A DNA stretch of 64,000 bases, taken from positions 1 through 64,000 of the forward strand of contig UBXV01000021.1 of assembly GCA_900469625.1 (NCBI GenBank). The letters run 5' to 3'. The notes under the pieces are model-generated. The model did no database searches and was not told the origin of the DNA. It was given only the letters and a program-made list of their open reading frames with translations. This document shows positions 52,492 to 62,942 of this stretch, one piece after another. A program made the position numbers and the translations under genes. Numbering within the stretch: position 1 is the first letter of the stretch; each line of letters starts with the position of its first letter. This DNA comes from Hyphomicrobiales bacterium. Its GTDB lineage: Bacteria > Pseudomonadota > Alphaproteobacteria > Rhizobiales > Rhizobiaceae.

Positions 52492-54045
52492 ATGAGAGAC
52501 ACGTCCCCCTTTTACATCACCACCGCGATTTCCTACCCGAACGGCAAGCCGCATATCGGCCACGCCTATGAGTTGATCGCAACGGATGCGATGGCGCGTT
52601 ACCAGCGCCTGGACGGGCGCGACGTCTTCTTCCTGACAGGCACCGACGAACACGGCCAGAAGATGCAGCAGACGGCGCGCCGCGAAGGCGTGACGCCGCA
52701 GGAACTCGCCGACCGGAATTCCTCGGAGTTCCAGCAGATGGCTGTGCTTCTGAATGCATCGAACGACGACTTCATCCGCACCACGGAGAAGCGTCACCAC
52801 GATGCGTCGCAGGACATATGGATCCGCATGGGTGAGGCGGGCGACCTCTATAAGGATTCCTATGCCGGCTGGTACTCCGTGCGCGACGAAGCCTACTACC
52901 AGGAAAACGAGACAGAGCTGCGCGCCGATGGCGTGCGCTATGGTCCTCAGGGCACCCCCGTCGAATGGGTCGAGGAGCAGAGCTATTTCTTCAAGCTGTC
53001 GGAGTATCAGGACAAGCTCCTGAAGCACTATGAAGAGAACCCGGATTTTATCGGCCCTGCCGAGCGCCGCAACGAGGTGATCTCTTTCGTGAAGTCGGGG
53101 CTCAAGGATCTGTCGGTGTCGCGCACCACTTTCGATTGGGGCATCAAGGTGCCGAACGATCCCGGCCACGTCATGTATGTCTGGGTCGACGCGCTCACCA
53201 ACTACATCACTGCGACCGGCTATCTCGATGACCCGCAGGGACCGCGCGCCAAATTCTGGCCGGCCAACATTCACATCATCGGCAAGGACATCATCCGTTT
53301 CCACGCGGTCTATTGGCCCGCATTCCTGATGTCGGCCGGCCTGCCGCTGCCCAAGCGCGTCTTCGCGCACGGCTTCCTGCTCAACAAGGGCGAGAAGATG
53401 TCGAAGTCGCTCGGCAACGTCGTCGATCCCGTCAATCTTGTCGAACATTTCGGTCTCGACCAGATCCGCTACTTCTTCCTGCGCGAAGTCTCCTTCGGCC
53501 AGGACGGAAGCTATAGCGAAGAGGGGATCGCGACCCGCATCAACTCCGATCTTGCCAACGGTATCGGCAATCTGGCAAGCCGCTCGCTGTCGATGATCGT
53601 CAAGAACTGCGATGGCCAGATCCCGGTCTGCGGCGCACTGACCGACGAAGACAAGGCAATGCTTGCGGCTGCCGATGCTCTGCATGACATTACCCGCGAC
53701 GAAATGGGAAAGCAGATGATCCACCGCGCGCTTGCGGCGATCATCGCGGTTGTTTCCGAGACCGATCGCTATTTCGCCGGCCAGGAACCATGGGCTTTGA
53801 AGAAGACCGATCCGGCGCGCATGGCGACCGTGCTCTACGTCACGGCAGAGGTCGTGCGTCAGATCGCCATTCTCTTGCAGCCGTTCATGCCGGAATCGTC
53901 AGGAAAGCTGCTGGACCTCGTGGCGGCCCCGGCCGACAAGCGTGACTTTGCGGCATTGGGCGAGGCCGGCCGTCTCGTCTCCGGCACGCCGCTGGAAGCG
54001 CCGAAGCCGGTCTTCCCGCGCTACGTGCCGCCGGAAGCACAGTAA
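52492..54045 (+). CDS. metG: Methionyl-tRNA synthetase
   Basis: MetG charges tRNA with methionine. The 517-residue protein is the short form without the C-terminal dimerisation domain. The HIGH motif is HIGH at residues 21-24 and the KMSKS motif is at 302-306. No CxxC zinc knuckle is visible, as in the zinc-free subclass. The start [14 protein letters not shown] is chosen by homology over an upstream frame of 45 non-conserved residues. Confidence 0.96.
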   Translation: MRDTSPFYITTAISYPNGKPHIGHAYELIATDAMARYQRLDGRDVFFLTGTDEHGQKMQQTARREGVTPQELADRNSSEFQQMAVLLNASNDDFIRTTEKRHHDASQDIWIRMGEAGDLYKDSYAGWYSVRDEAYYQENETELRADGVRYGPQGTPVEWVEEQSYFFKLSEYQDKLLKHYEENPDFIGPAERRNEVISFVKSGLKDLSVSRTTFDWGIKVPNDPGHVMYVWVDALTNYITATGYLDDPQGPRAKFWPANIHIIGKDIIRFHAVYWPAFLMSAGLPLPKRVFAHGFLLNKGEKMSKSLGNVVDPVNLVEHFGLDQIRYFFLREVSFGQDGSYSEEGIATRINSDLANGIGNLASRSLSMIVKNCDGQIPVCGALTDEDKAMLAAADALHDITRDEMGKQMIHRALAAIIAVVSETDRYFAGQEPWALKKTDPARMATVLYVTAEVVRQIAILLQPFMPESSGKLLDLVAAPADKRDFAALGEAGRLVSGTPLEAPKPVFPRYVPPEAQ

Positions 54046-54056
54046 GGCGCGTCGGC

Positions 54057-54836
54057 ATGCTTATCGATACCCATTGCCATCTGGACTTCCCCGACTTCGA
54101 GGCCGAGCGCGACGCCATCATCGAGCGTGCGCGTGCGGCCGGCGTCGGTCAGATGATCACGATCTCGACCCGCGTGAAGCGGTTCGACACGATCCTTGCG
54201 ATCGCCAATGCCTATCCGAACGTCTTCTGTTCCGTCGGCACCCATCCGCACAATGCGGATGAGGAGCTCGACATCACCGTCGACGAACTCGTCAGGCTTT
54301 CGGCTCACCCAAAGGTGGTGGCGATCGGCGAGGCGGGTCTCGACTATTTCTACGACAACGCACCACGCGATGCACAGGCCGAGGGCCTGCGCCGGCACAT
54401 CGCGGCAGCGCGCCAAACCGGCCTGCCGCTCGTCATTCACAGCCGCTCGGCTGACGACGACATGGCGGCGATCCTGACCGAGGAGACGGGGAAGGGCGCC
54501 TTCCCTTTCCTCTTGCACTGCTTCTCGTCGGGACCGGATCTGGCGCGCGTCGGCGTCGAACTCGGCGGCTACGTGTCCTTTTCGGGCATTCTGACCTTCC
54601 CGAAATCCGAGGAATTGCGCGAGATCGCCAAGACCGTTCCGCATGACCGGATGATCGTCGAAACCGACGCGCCTTATCTCGCGCCGAAACCATTTCGCGG
54701 CAAACGCAATGAGCCGGCCTATGTGGCGCATACGGCCGAGGTGCTTGCCGATACGATCGGCGTTTCGCGAGACGAGATTGCGACGCTTACGACCGCAAAC
54801 GCGCTGCGCGTCTTTTCCAAGATGCCGAGGCTCTGA
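54057..54836 (+). CDS. tatD: TatD family metal-dependent DNase
   Basis: The 259-residue TIM-barrel hydrolase begins MLIDTHCHLDFPDF with the HxH metal site. Further metal ligands are in AIGEAGLDYFYDN (the E), LPLVIHSRSADDDM (H) and HCFSSG (H), with the final TDAPYLAP aspartate. TatD homologues have 3'-5' DNase activity. The gene lies 11 bases after metG and one base before the next, and it is probably co-transcribed. Confidence 0.94.
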   Translation: MLIDTHCHLDFPDFEAERDAIIERARAAGVGQMITISTRVKRFDTILAIANAYPNVFCSVGTHPHNADEELDITVDELVRLSAHPKVVAIGEAGLDYFYDNAPRDAQAEGLRRHIAAARQTGLPLVIHSRSADDDMAAILTEETGKGAFPFLLHCFSSGPDLARVGVELGGYVSFSGILTFPKSEELREIAKTVPHDRMIVETDAPYLAPKPFRGKRNEPAYVAHTAEVLADTIGVSRDEIATLTTANALRVFSKMPRL

Positions 54837-54837
54837 C

Positions 54838-55674
54838 GTGGCATTCAGGCGCGCCTTCACCATTCTTGGCTGTGGGTCGTCGCCCGGTGTGCCACGCATA
54901 ACCGGTGATTGGGGTGCCTGCGATCCCCAAAATCCGAAGAACCGTCGCATGCGCGCGGCCTTGCTGGTGGAGCAGGTTGCGCCGGATGGCGGCAAGACGA
55001 CGGTTGTCATCGATACCGGTCCGGACTTTCGTGCGCAGATGGTGGCTGCCAATGTCCGCCACATCGATGCGGTGCTTTATACGCATTCGCACGCGGATCA
55101 TCTGCATGGCATCGATGATCTGCGCGGGTTTGTCATTGAAAACAAGAAGCGCGTGCCGATCTGGGCGGATGCCTTTACGATGGGCCGGATCCGCGAAGGC
55201 TTTCGCTATTGCTTGGAATCGCCGCCTGGCAGCGGTTATCCGCCGATCGTCGACGGCCACATCATCGCTGACGATTTGTCGCCGGTCATCATTACAGGGG
55301 CGGGTGGGCCGATCGCCTTCCAGCCGCTGATGCAGTTTCACGGCAATATCCACTCACTCGGGTTCCGCGTCGGCGACTTTGCCTATTGCAGCGACGTCAG
55401 CGACTTTCCACCGGAAACGATCGCAAGACTTGGCGGCCTGGACCTGCTGGTCCTCGATACGCTGCAATACAAGTTCCATCCGAGCCATCTGTCGCTGGTA
55501 CAATCGCTTGGCTGGATCGAGCGACTCCGTCCGAAGAGAGCGGTGTTGACGCACATGCACGTGCCGCTCGATTACGATACGGTCCAAGGCGAAACGCCCG
55601 ACCATGTCGAGCCGGCCTATGATCTTATGCGTCTGGAGTTTGACGTCGACGTCGCCGCGATCGGCGACGCCTGA
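54838..55674 (+). CDS. MBL-fold metallo-hydrolase (PhnP-like)
   Basis: A 278-residue protein starting at a GTG one base after the tatD stop. The metal motif HSHADHLHG is at residues 83-91, and YCSDVSDFPPE, then VLTHMHVPLDYD supply the remaining histidines. The order and length match the cyclic-phosphate PhnP-like group found after metG-tatD in rhizobia; the substrate is not proven. A short hairpin (55675-55693) sits across the stop, before the convergent purC. Confidence 0.88.
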   Translation: MAFRRAFTILGCGSSPGVPRITGDWGACDPQNPKNRRMRAALLVEQVAPDGGKTTVVIDTGPDFRAQMVAANVRHIDAVLYTHSHADHLHGIDDLRGFVIENKKRVPIWADAFTMGRIREGFRYCLESPPGSGYPPIVDGHIIADDLSPVIITGAGGPIAFQPLMQFHGNIHSLGFRVGDFAYCSDVSDFPPETIARLGGLDLLVLDTLQYKFHPSHLSLVQSLGWIERLRPKRAVLTHMHVPLDYDTVQGETPDHVEPAYDLMRLEFDVDVAAIGDA

Positions 55675-55702
55675 TTTTCACTTAATGTGAAAATGCTAAT
55701 AT

Positions 55703-56665
55703 TCAGGATTGCGTCGTGAAATAGGGCGCCAGGTTCTTGCGGACGCGGTCCAACACGGTGCTGCCCGACAGGTTCGGAACGAATGTCCGGCCGGTGATCT
55801 TCTCATAGGCTTCGATATAGACGGCAGATGTCTGCTGCACGAGCTCCTGCGGGATTTCCGGAACCGGATCCTTGTACGGGTCGCAGCGTTCCGTGACCCA
55901 GGCGCGCACGAAATCCTTGTCGAAGCTTTTGGGCCGTTCGCCGCGTTCGAAGCTCTGCTGGTAGCTGTCGGCGATCCAGTAGCGGCTGCTGTCGGGCGTG
56001 TGGATCTCGTCGGCAAGAATGATCGTGCCGTCCTTGTCGGTGCCAAACTCGTACTTCGTGTCGACGAGGATCAGGCCGCGCTCGGCCGCACGTGCCTGGC
56101 CGCGCGCAAACAGTGCCAGCGCATAGCTCCACACCTTGTCCAGCTGTTCTTTGGTCAAGAGGCCTTGCTCGAGAATCTCGGCCACCGACAGCGGCTCGTC
56201 ATGGCCGCCATCGAAGGCCTTGCTGGTCGGCGTGATGATCGCCTGCGGAAGCTTCTGGTTGTCGCGCATGCCGTCCGGAAGACGGATGCCGTACATCTCG
56301 CGTTCGCCGTTGCGATACTTCGTCAGGATCGAGGTGCTGGTGGTGCCGGCGAGATAGCCGCGAACCACGATTTCGACCGGCAGGATGTCGAGCCGCTTGC
56401 CGATGACGACATTCGGGTCCGGGTAGCTGATCACGTGGTTCGGGCAGATATCAGCGGTTTCCTCGAACCAGTAGCGCGCCGTCTGCGTCAGCACATGACC
56501 CTTGTGCGGTATGGATGTGAGGATGATGTCAAAGGCGCTCAGGCGATCGGTCGCAATGATGATGCGTTCGCCGCCGGGCAGATCGTAGTTTTCGCGCACC
56601 TTGCCATTGTAGCGGTTTGGCAGTTCCGGAATGAAAGCATCTGAAAGAACGCGCAATTCGCTCAT
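55703..56665 (-). CDS. purC: Phosphoribosylaminoimidazole-succinocarboxamide synthase
   Basis: PurC makes SAICAR in purine biosynthesis. The 320-residue protein is the long, yeast-ADE1-like form, with [13 protein letters not shown]-type N-terminus, [17 protein letters not shown] and [18 protein letters not shown], the last containing the aspartate/serine site. Rhizobia often carry a second, short PurC elsewhere, so this may be one of two paralogues. The start at 56665 follows AAGG at nine bases; the GTG one codon earlier is less likely. Confidence 0.93.
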   Translation of the reverse strand: MSELRVLSDAFIPELPNRYNGKVRENYDLPGGERIIIATDRLSAFDIILTSIPHKGHVLTQTARYWFEETADICPNHVISYPDPNVVIGKRLDILPVEIVVRGYLAGTTSTSILTKYRNGEREMYGIRLPDGMRDNQKLPQAIITPTSKAFDGGHDEPLSVAEILEQGLLTKEQLDKVWSYALALFARGQARAAERGLILVDTKYEFGTDKDGTIILADEIHTPDSSRYWIADSYQQSFERGERPKSFDKDFVRAWVTERCDPYKDPVPEIPQELVQQTSAVYIEAYEKITGRTFVPNLSGSTVLDRVRKNLAPYFTTQS

Positions 56666-56880
56666 CACATCGGGCCTTGCAAAATGAGGGTCAGGTGGCG
56701 AAGGACTAACCAGTCGGCAAAGCTTCGGTCAAGCCAAGAGTGGATACAAGATGCAAGGAAACCGGCATTCTGCGCCATCCGTTGGTTCCATAATCTATCT
56801 TATCTGATATTTCCGTGTGGCCGGTACATTCTATTTCCAAGTGCGACAGAGACAGATTGGCCCCGCTCCTTAACTGCCGC

Positions 56881-57351
56881 TTATGCCGCATCGAAGTCGG
56901 CGCGCGCATTCATATAGGCTGCCGGGCTGGCTTCGCTCGTCATCATCGTTTTGCGCCAGGCCACTTGCTCGGCGTTTATCAGAGCCAGTTCCCAAACACA
57001 GGCTATGACAGGTCGCGTTGCAGTATCCATGGGCTCGGCCGCGGAATAGAGCTTGCGGTAGATATGCTGGCACAGCACCGAGCCTTGGATCCACCAATGC
57101 GCGGATATCGAGACGCCGAGCGTGCCGGGGTGAATGATGATGAAGCCCAGGCCATCCTCCTGCCCCTCGGCCGCAACGCGCTGCAGCACGTCGCTTCGCA
57201 CGAAGGCTTGCGCCTGGGCCAGCATGGCCGCGTGGACAGCTTTGGTGTCGGCAACGAGGCCGTAGACTTTCAGGGCAAGACCGCCGATGTCCCATTGGCC
57301 GAGATGTGACACGCGACGTGGCGTATAGATCTCGATTGCTCGTGATGTCAT
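56881..57351 (-). CDS. Conserved-looking protein, unknown function
   Basis: A 156-residue cytoplasmic protein. It begins MTSRAIEIYTPRRVSHLGQWD and has SDVLQRVAAEGQEDGLGFII followed by IHPGTLGVSISAHWW, with tryptophans, and ends VACVWELALINAEQV-type helix and ARADFDAA. The text is balanced and protein-like, but no domain is recognised. It lies upstream of the next minus-strand gene's stop by 130 bases in the opposite direction. Confidence 0.6.
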   Translation of the reverse strand: MTSRAIEIYTPRRVSHLGQWDIGGLALKVYGLVADTKAVHAAMLAQAQAFVRSDVLQRVAAEGQEDGLGFIIIHPGTLGVSISAHWWIQGSVLCQHIYRKLYSAAEPMDTATRPVIACVWELALINAEQVAWRKTMMTSEASPAAYMNARADFDAA

Positions 57352-57481
57352 GGGGTTTCCGATCGGGTATGCAAGCCGTCTCCAATGCGCAGGGTAATCT
57401 TAGCGGATCAAGACGCGCAACCTGGACATTGCGAGTACCCCGGCCTGCGCGAGCGCGTCTCTGGCTCGTCCTTGGCTTGCA

Positions 57482-58186
57482 TCAGTCCCACTTGAACAGC
57501 TTGTACCACATGTTCTGCCATTCCCTCATGACCAGGGACGACTGCTCATAGCGGCGCTGAGCTTGGAGAAATGCAAGGGATGCCGGGCCTTCGGCCTCGC
57601 CGCTCGCCTGGTCGCGCATGTTCCTGGCGTCGTCATAGGCAATCCGCGTCGCTTCATGGCTGTCGAACAGCATTTGTGCGCCGCTCTTCCCGTCGATGTC
57701 GGCGACGTAATGCAGCAACTTGCCATCGAGCCTGGTGTCGTAGCCGACGACGATTTCACCTTCGCCGAATTGCTTGCGGTTGGCCCTGATCGTCGCCGTC
57801 AATGCGTTGGCGATCGCGGTCTCGATCGGCATCGACGGATCATGCTCGCGCTCCGATTCGATCCTTGCGGCGAGCGCCGCTCCGTTGCTTTCGATCAGCG
57901 CCTTGAGCTTATCCTTCACCTCAGGATCGCTCGACTTGAACTTGTCGGATTCCAGGAAGTCGATCGCGAGCGTGACCATGGCATCGGCCCTCGCCTGCTT
58001 GTCGAGAACGGCGTTGGCCGCAGCCGCGGTGGCTTGCGTCGTTGCCTTGCCGGGTTCTGCTGAAACATTGTTTGCCGTCATCAGCACGGTATCGGCGGCA
58101 TTGGCAGCACCGTCCGCCGCATTGGCTTCTGGCCGCCGAAGGATCAGCAGCGCCGCGACGGGACCGGTCGAGGAAATAGTCGTCAT
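57482..58186 (-). CDS. Unknown protein with Ala-rich N-terminus
   Basis: A 234-residue protein starting MTTISSTGPVAALLILRRP. The first 80 residues are alanine- and threonine-rich and likely disordered or exported without a classical signal. The rest holds a helical body, with YEQSSLVMREWQNMWYKLFKWD at the aromatic C-terminus. An upstream start adds 14 residues. No function can be given. It resembles rhizobial proteins of unknown function in its C-terminal part. Confidence 0.55.
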   Translation of the reverse strand: MTTISSTGPVAALLILRRPEANAADGAANAADTVLMTANNVSAEPGKATTQATAAAANAVLDKQARADAMVTLAIDFLESDKFKSSDPEVKDKLKALIESNGAALAARIESEREHDPSMPIETAIANALTATIRANRKQFGEGEIVVGYDTRLDGKLLHYVADIDGKSGAQMLFDSHEATRIAYDDARNMRDQASGEAEGPASLAFLQAQRRYEQSSLVMREWQNMWYKLFKWD

Positions 58187-58579
58187 TCGCTTGTCTCTCC
58201 ACGCAGATGCGCCGCTTGATCCGGACAAATGCGCACAATGGCGAACATCGTCATGCCTTCACGCGAATATGGAATAACGGCAACTATGGATTGCAGATCT
58301 TAACAAACGGCAAACGGGCATGCGCTGGCGTGCAGCGACATACATTCGCTGCCATCGAGCGCGCATCGGCATGTTCGTGACAGGAGTGTCAGAATATCAC
58401 GAAGTTATGATGCTTCAGGATGCTGTTTAAATATTCAATATAAGGAATTGAATATATTTAAAACTAAGGGGTCGGAACGCGTTCCATCTCTGCAGGGAAC
58501 GGCCGTCGTCCATTTCCACAACGTTCAAACGGCCTATCATTTCAGGTGGCAGTTCAAAGGCGTATCGCGGAGGACGGTG
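58187..58579. other. 393-base AT-rich region before a DUF4864 gene
   Basis: No gene is supported. It contains a perfect nine-base inverted repeat at 58431-58455 in a strikingly AT-rich stretch. Confidence 0.45.
58431..58455. promoter_or_regulatory. Perfect AT-rich inverted repeat
   Basis: ATATTCAAT and ATTGAATAT are separated by seven bases, about 125 bases upstream of the DUF4864 gene. It may be an operator; no T tract follows the stem. Confidence 0.45.
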
Positions 58580-59002
58580 ATGATCAGGACATATGCCATT
58601 GCTCTTGGTATCGCGGTGCAACTGGCGGCTGCCGCGCCGTCATGGGCGGAAGAGCCCGTTGATACCGCGCGCACCATCATCCAGGACCAGATAGCGGCCT
58701 TCCTCAATGATGATGCGGATGCGGCCTACTCCTTCGCTTCGCCGGCCATTCGCGGCAAATTTCCGGACAAGACCGCGTTTTTCGACATGGTCAGGCGCGG
58801 CTACCAGCCGGTCTATCGTCCGGGCAATTTTGCCTTCGGCCGATCCAAGGTGGCGGGCGATCAGATCATCCAGGAAGTGCTGATATCAGCCCCTGACGGC
58901 AAGGACTGGACGGCCGTCTACCAGCTCATGAAGCAGCCCGACGGCAGCTACAAGATCAATGGCGTGATGATGCTCCAGTCCGCGCCGGGGCCGGAAATCT
59001 GA
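58580..59002 (+). CDS. Exported DUF4864 domain protein
   Basis: A 140-residue protein with a signal peptide (MIRTYAIALGIAVQLAAAA, cleavage near SWA). The DUF4864 domain follows: IIQDQIAAFLNDDADAAYSF, then AFFDMVRRGYQPVYRPGNF and the closing INGVMMLQSAP. GGAGGACGGTG precedes the ATG. Function is unknown. It ends 13 bases before the tgt stop on the opposite strand. Confidence 0.85.
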   Translation: MIRTYAIALGIAVQLAAAAPSWAEEPVDTARTIIQDQIAAFLNDDADAAYSFASPAIRGKFPDKTAFFDMVRRGYQPVYRPGNFAFGRSKVAGDQIIQEVLISAPDGKDWTAVYQLMKQPDGSYKINGVMMLQSAPGPEI

Positions 59003-59015
59003 CCCGGACCCGCAC

Positions 59016-60146
59016 TCAGAGGGGAGCCAGGTCCCCTCGCCGCCAGGTTTCCTGCGTCTCGGCCATGAAGTCGGCGAAGCGGCCTTCCTCGATTGCCAGG
59101 CGGATGCCAGCCATCAGCTCCTGATAATAGGCCAGGTTGTTCCAGCTGAGCAGCATGCCACCAAGCGATTCGTTGGAGCGGATCAGGTGATGCAGGTAGG
59201 CGCGCGAATAGTCCCGCGTCGCCGGGCACGAGGATTGCTCGTCGAGCGGCCGCATGTCTTCCGCATGTCGGGCGTTGCGCAGGTTGATGCGGCCATAACG
59301 CGTGAAAGCGAGGCCATGGCGGCCGGAACGGGTCGGCATCACGCAGTCGAACATGTCGATGCCCTGGGCGACGGATCTGAGAATATCGTCCGGCGTGCCG
59401 ACACCCATCAGGTAGCGTGGCTTTTCCACGGGCAGTACCGGGCAGGTGATGTCGAGCATGCGCAGCATCACCTCTTGTGGCTCGCCGACAGCAAGTCCGC
59501 CAATGGCATAGCCCTTCAGATCCAGGCCCTTGAGGGCTTCGGCCGAGCGAACCCGCAGGGCTGGAATGTCACCGCCCTGAACGATACCGAACATTGCCTT
59601 GCCGGGCTGGTCGCCGAAGGCGACCTTGCAGCGCTCCGCCCAGCGCAGCGACATTTCCATCGCGCGCTCGATTTCCTTGGGCTCGGCTGGCAGCGCCACG
59701 CATTCGTCGAGCTGCATCTGGATATCGCTGTCGAGCAAGCCCTGGATTTCGATCGAGCGTTCCGGCGACATGTGGAAAAGCGCGCCGTCGACATGGCTCT
59801 TGAAGGTGACGCCCTGCTCGTCGAGCTTGCGCAGCCCCGCAAGCGACATCACCTGGAATCCACCGCTGTCGGTAAGGATCGGGCCCTGCCAGCGAATGAG
59901 ATTGTGCAGACCACCGAGCCGCGCCACGCGTTCTGCGCCCGGGCGCAGCATCAGGTGGTAGGTGTTGCCGAGGATGATGTCGGCGCCCAGATCCTTGACC
60001 TGGTCGAGATACATCGCCTTGACCGTGCCCACCGTGCCGACCGGCATGAAGGCGGGCGTGCGGATCGTGCCGCGCGGCATGGAAACCTCGCCGCGACGTG
60101 CCTTGCCGTCGGTTGCGTGCAGCTTGAACTGGAAGGTTTCGGTCAT
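59016..60146 (-). CDS. tgt: tRNA-guanine transglycosylase
   Basis: Tgt exchanges guanine 34 for preQ1 in GUN-anticodon tRNAs. The 376-residue length is normal and the catalytic segment [10 protein letters not shown] (nucleophile/base aspartates) and [15 protein letters not shown] are present. The zinc site is not: where E. coli has C-x-C-x2-C and a later His, this protein reads S305, C307, T310 and N336. It lies directly after queA, whose stop abuts its start, so the queuosine genes form an operon. Confidence 0.95.
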   Translation of the reverse strand: MTETFQFKLHATDGKARRGEVSMPRGTIRTPAFMPVGTVGTVKAMYLDQVKDLGADIILGNTYHLMLRPGAERVARLGGLHNLIRWQGPILTDSGGFQVMSLAGLRKLDEQGVTFKSHVDGALFHMSPERSIEIQGLLDSDIQMQLDECVALPAEPKEIERAMEMSLRWAERCKVAFGDQPGKAMFGIVQGGDIPALRVRSAEALKGLDLKGYAIGGLAVGEPQEVMLRMLDITCPVLPVEKPRYLMGVGTPDDILRSVAQGIDMFDCVMPTRSGRHGLAFTRYGRINLRNARHAEDMRPLDEQSSCPATRDYSRAYLHHLIRSNESLGGMLLSWNNLAYYQELMAGIRLAIEEGRFADFMAETQETWRRGDLAPL

Positions 60147-61229
60147 CTAGTCTTTCCGGAAAAGCAGGCTGGAATCGCCATAGGAATAGAAACGGTAGCC
60201 GGTGTCGATCGCATGGGCATAGGCCGCGCGCATGGTCTCCAGGCCGCAGAAGGCCGAGACCAGCATGAACAGTGTCGATTTCGGCAGGTGAAAATTGGTC
60301 ATCAGCATGTCCACGGCGCGGAAGCGATAGCCGGGCGTAATGAAGATGCCCGTCGGCCCGGACCAGGCCCGGATCGTGCCGCTTTCGTCCGCGGCGCTTT
60401 CGATCAGCCGCAACGAGGTCGTGCCGACGCAGACGATGCGCCCACCCCTCGCCTTGACCGCATTGAGGCGCTCGGCGGTTGTCGCATCGACGTGGCCGAT
60501 CTCCTGATGCATCACGTGATCGTCGGTATCGTCGGCCTTGACCGGCAGGAAGGTGCCCGCCCCGACATGCAAGGTGACGAAATGGCGCTCGATGCCGAGT
60601 TCGTCGAGCTTTGCAAACAGCCGTTCGGTGAAGTGCAGGCCGGCCGTCGGCGCGGCGACGGCGCCCTCCTCGCGGGCATAGACCGTCTGGTAATCGGTGC
60701 GATCCTGCGCATCCTCGGCGCGTTTCGAGGCGATGTACGGCGGCAGTGGAATGTGGCCGGTGGCCATGATCGCTTCGTCGAGCAACGGCCCTGAAAGGTC
60801 GAAACGCAAAGTCACTTCGCCGGCGTCACCCTTGTCCTCGACCGTCGCGTCGAGCGTGCCGAGCAGGCAGCTGTTGCCGCCGTGGCCGAAGGCGATGCGG
60901 TCACCAACCTTCAGACGGCGCGCCGGCCGGGCAAAGGCCTTCCAGCGATCGGGAGCGATCCGCATGTGCAGGGTCAGGGAAACTGGCGTGGTGATCTCTT
61001 CCCCGCGACGACGAATGCCTTCGAGTTGTGCCGGGATGACCTTGGTGTCGTTGAACACCAGCGCGTCTCCGGGACGCAGGAAGGACGGCAGATCGAGAAC
61101 GCCGTGATCGGTCAGCGGTTCTGGCGCGTCCGGATCGACCACAAGCAGGCGGGCGCTGTCGCGCGGGCTGACGGGCCTGAGCGCAATCGAGGTTTCCGGA
61201 AGGTCGAAGTCGAACAGGTCTACGCGCAT
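60147..61229 (-). CDS. queA: tRNA preQ1(34) S-adenosylmethionine ribosyltransferase-isomerase
   Basis: QueA transfers the ribosyl part of S-adenosylmethionine to preQ1 in tRNA. The 360-residue protein begins [31 protein letters not shown]. Internal conserved text includes [32 protein letters not shown] and [18 protein letters not shown]. It is preceded by a strong terminator and followed without a gap by tgt. A TTG/ATG choice is not at issue. Confidence 0.96.
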   Translation of the reverse strand: MRVDLFDFDLPETSIALRPVSPRDSARLLVVDPDAPEPLTDHGVLDLPSFLRPGDALVFNDTKVIPAQLEGIRRRGEEITTPVSLTLHMRIAPDRWKAFARPARRLKVGDRIAFGHGGNSCLLGTLDATVEDKGDAGEVTLRFDLSGPLLDEAIMATGHIPLPPYIASKRAEDAQDRTDYQTVYAREEGAVAAPTAGLHFTERLFAKLDELGIERHFVTLHVGAGTFLPVKADDTDDHVMHQEIGHVDATTAERLNAVKARGGRIVCVGTTSLRLIESAADESGTIRAWSGPTGIFITPGYRFRAVDMLMTNFHLPKSTLFMLVSAFCGLETMRAAYAHAIDTGYRFYSYGDSSLLFRKD

Positions 61230-61240
61230 GGATCGTTTCT

Positions 61241-61291
61241 GAAAAAAATGAAACCCGCCCCGGGGCCAGCAGGCACGACCGGGACGGGTTT
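61241..61291 (-). terminator. Terminator between the cyclophilin genes and queA
   Basis: On the minus strand AAACCCG-rich arms (61251-61291) form a GC-rich stem followed by seven T residues (61242-61248). It should separate the coaD-cyclophilin transcript from queA-tgt, at least in part. Confidence 0.8.
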
Positions 61292-61306
61292 GTGCATTAG
61301 CGCAAA

Positions 61307-61816
61307 TCAGGCGTCGGCGGCAACCCGCATGGACACGATGGTGTCGGGATCACGCACCGGCTCGCCGCGCTTGATCTTGTCGATGTTGTCCATACCTTCG
61401 ATAACCTGGCCCCAGACCGAGTACTGCTTGTTCAGCCAGGGCGCATCGGTGAAGCAGATGAAGAACTGCGAATTGGCCGAGTTCGGCATCTGGCTGCGAG
61501 CCATCGAGCAGGTGCCGCGAATGTGGCTGACGTTCGAGAACTCGGCGTTCAAGTCAGGCTTGGACGAGCCGCCCATGCCGGCGCGCGACGGGTTGAAGTG
61601 CTCGCCGCCGGTCTTGCCGTACTGGACGTCGCCGGTCTGTGCCATGAAGTCCTCGATGACGCGGTGAAACACCACGCCGTCATAGGCGCCTTCGCGGACC
61701 AGTTCCTTGATGCGGGCGACATGACCCGGAGCTACGTCAGGGCGAAGCTCGATAACGACCTGGCCCTTTGTGGTCTCCATGATGATCGTGTTTTCCGGAT
61801 CTTTGATCTCGGCCAT
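61307..61816 (-). CDS. Peptidyl-prolyl cis-trans isomerase (cyclophilin, cytoplasmic)
   Basis: A 169-residue cyclophilin without a signal peptide. Family landmarks are [46 protein letters not shown] and the catalytic-region [19 protein letters not shown]. The arginine of FHRVI and the phenylalanine of SQFFI mark the active site. It is 24 bases downstream of a paralogue with a signal peptide, so the pair probably serves the two compartments. Confidence 0.92.
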   Translation of the reverse strand: MAEIKDPENTIIMETTKGQVVIELRPDVAPGHVARIKELVREGAYDGVVFHRVIEDFMAQTGDVQYGKTGGEHFNPSRAGMGGSSKPDLNAEFSNVSHIRGTCSMARSQMPNSANSQFFICFTDAPWLNKQYSVWGQVIEGMDNIDKIKRGEPVRDPDTIVSMRVAADA

Positions 61817-61839
61817 GGGTTTTCTCCTTCTGTTGACTT

Positions 61840-62412
61840 TTACTTGCCGACCTTGACGCTGATCATGCGGTCGGGATCGGTGACGGAGCCGTTGTTGGCG
61901 TCGTCACCCAATTTGATCTTGTCGACGTTCTCCATGCCGGAGACGACCTTGCCGACGACCGTGTACTGGCCGTTGAGGAAGTCGCCCGGGGCAAACATGA
62001 TGAAGAACTGCGAGTTGGCGCTGTTGGGATCCTGAGAGCGCGCCATGCCGACCGTGCCGCGCTCGAACGGAACGTCCGAGAATTCGGCCGGCAGATCCGG
62101 CTTGGAAGAACCGCCCGTGCCAGCTGCCTGGGGCTGGAAGCCGTCTTCCATGTCGCCGTATTGCACGTCGCCGGTCTGGGCCATGAAGCCCTTGATGACG
62201 CGGTGGAAGGCGACATTGTTGTATTCGCCGGCTGTTGCCAGCGCCTTGATCTGCTCGACGTGCTTGGGCGCAATGTCAGGGCGAAGCTCGACGACGACCG
62301 GTCCATCCTTCAGCGTGATGGTGAGGAAGTTGTCAGCCGTCTGCGCAAGCGCGGTTCCTGCAAAGGACGCGAGCGTGAGGGCACCGGCAAATGCGAGGTG
62401 GAGGATTTTCAT
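61840..62412 (-). CDS. Peptidyl-prolyl cis-trans isomerase (cyclophilin, periplasmic)
   Basis: A 190-residue cyclophilin with a signal peptide (MKILHLAFAGALTLASFAGT, cleavage after ALAQ). The mature domain repeats the cytoplasmic paralogue: VVELRPDIAPKHVEQIKAL, FHRVIKGFMAQTGD and [18 protein letters not shown] PPIase in the periplasm assists outer-membrane protein folding. It precedes the cytoplasmic copy and follows coaD on the same strand. Confidence 0.93.
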   Translation of the reverse strand: MKILHLAFAGALTLASFAGTALAQTADNFLTITLKDGPVVVELRPDIAPKHVEQIKALATAGEYNNVAFHRVIKGFMAQTGDVQYGDMEDGFQPQAAGTGGSSKPDLPAEFSDVPFERGTVGMARSQDPNSANSQFFIMFAPGDFLNGQYTVVGKVVSGMENVDKIKLGDDANNGSVTDPDRMISVKVGK

Positions 62413-62447
62413 GGTTTCTCCCTGAGTGGTGAATGGGTGTGGCGGCT

Positions 62448-62942
62448 TCAGGCTTTGCGCTTGGCCATGAGCGCAGCGTGAACCACCTTGGGCACGAATG
62501 CGCTGACGTCGCCGCCCATGGCGGCGATCTGGCGGACCAATGTGGCCGTAATGGGCCGCGATGCCGTGCCCGCCGGCAGGAACAGGGTCTGGATATCGGG
62601 CGCCATCTGCCGGTTCATGCCTGCCATCTGCATTTCGTAGTCGAGATCGGTGCCGTCGCGTAGGCCGCGCACAAGCAGCCGCGAACCGCTTTCACGTGCC
62701 GCATCGACCACGAGGTTGTCGAAGGAGACGACGTCGATGTCGGCAGCACGCTCCGGCAAAAATTCCAGCAATGACTGGCGGATGAGGTCCGAGCGTTCGT
62801 CGAACGAAAACAGCGGCGCCTTGCCCGGATGGATACCGATCGCCACGATGACCCTTCGCGCAACGTTGAGCGCCTGGACAAGTACGTCGAGATGCCCGTT
62901 CGTCATCGGATCGAAGGAGCCGGGGTAGAATGCCGTCGTCAT
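62448..62942 (-). CDS. coaD: Phosphopantetheine adenylyltransferase
   Basis: CoaD makes dephospho-CoA from 4'-phosphopantetheine and ATP. The 164-residue protein is started at [19 protein letters not shown], where the T/HxGH nucleotidyl-transferase motif is [23 protein letters not shown] and [17 protein letters not shown] are conserved. An upstream in-frame start adds 18 residues without homology. It lies 36 bases before the periplasmic cyclophilin on the same strand. Confidence 0.95.
   Translation of the reverse strand: MTTAFYPGSFDPMTNGHLDVLVQALNVARRVIVAIGIHPGKAPLFSFDERSDLIRQSLLEFLPERAADIDVVSFDNLVVDAARESGSRLLVRGLRDGTDLDYEMQMAGMNRQMAPDIQTLFLPAGTASRPITATLVRQIAAMGGDVSAFVPKVVHAALMAKRKA

Noticed and set aside
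59187-60794. A 535-residue frame on the plus strand opposite tgt-queA
   Set aside because: It is antisense to two certain enzymes, has low-complexity composition and no family motif; high G+C makes such shadow frames common.
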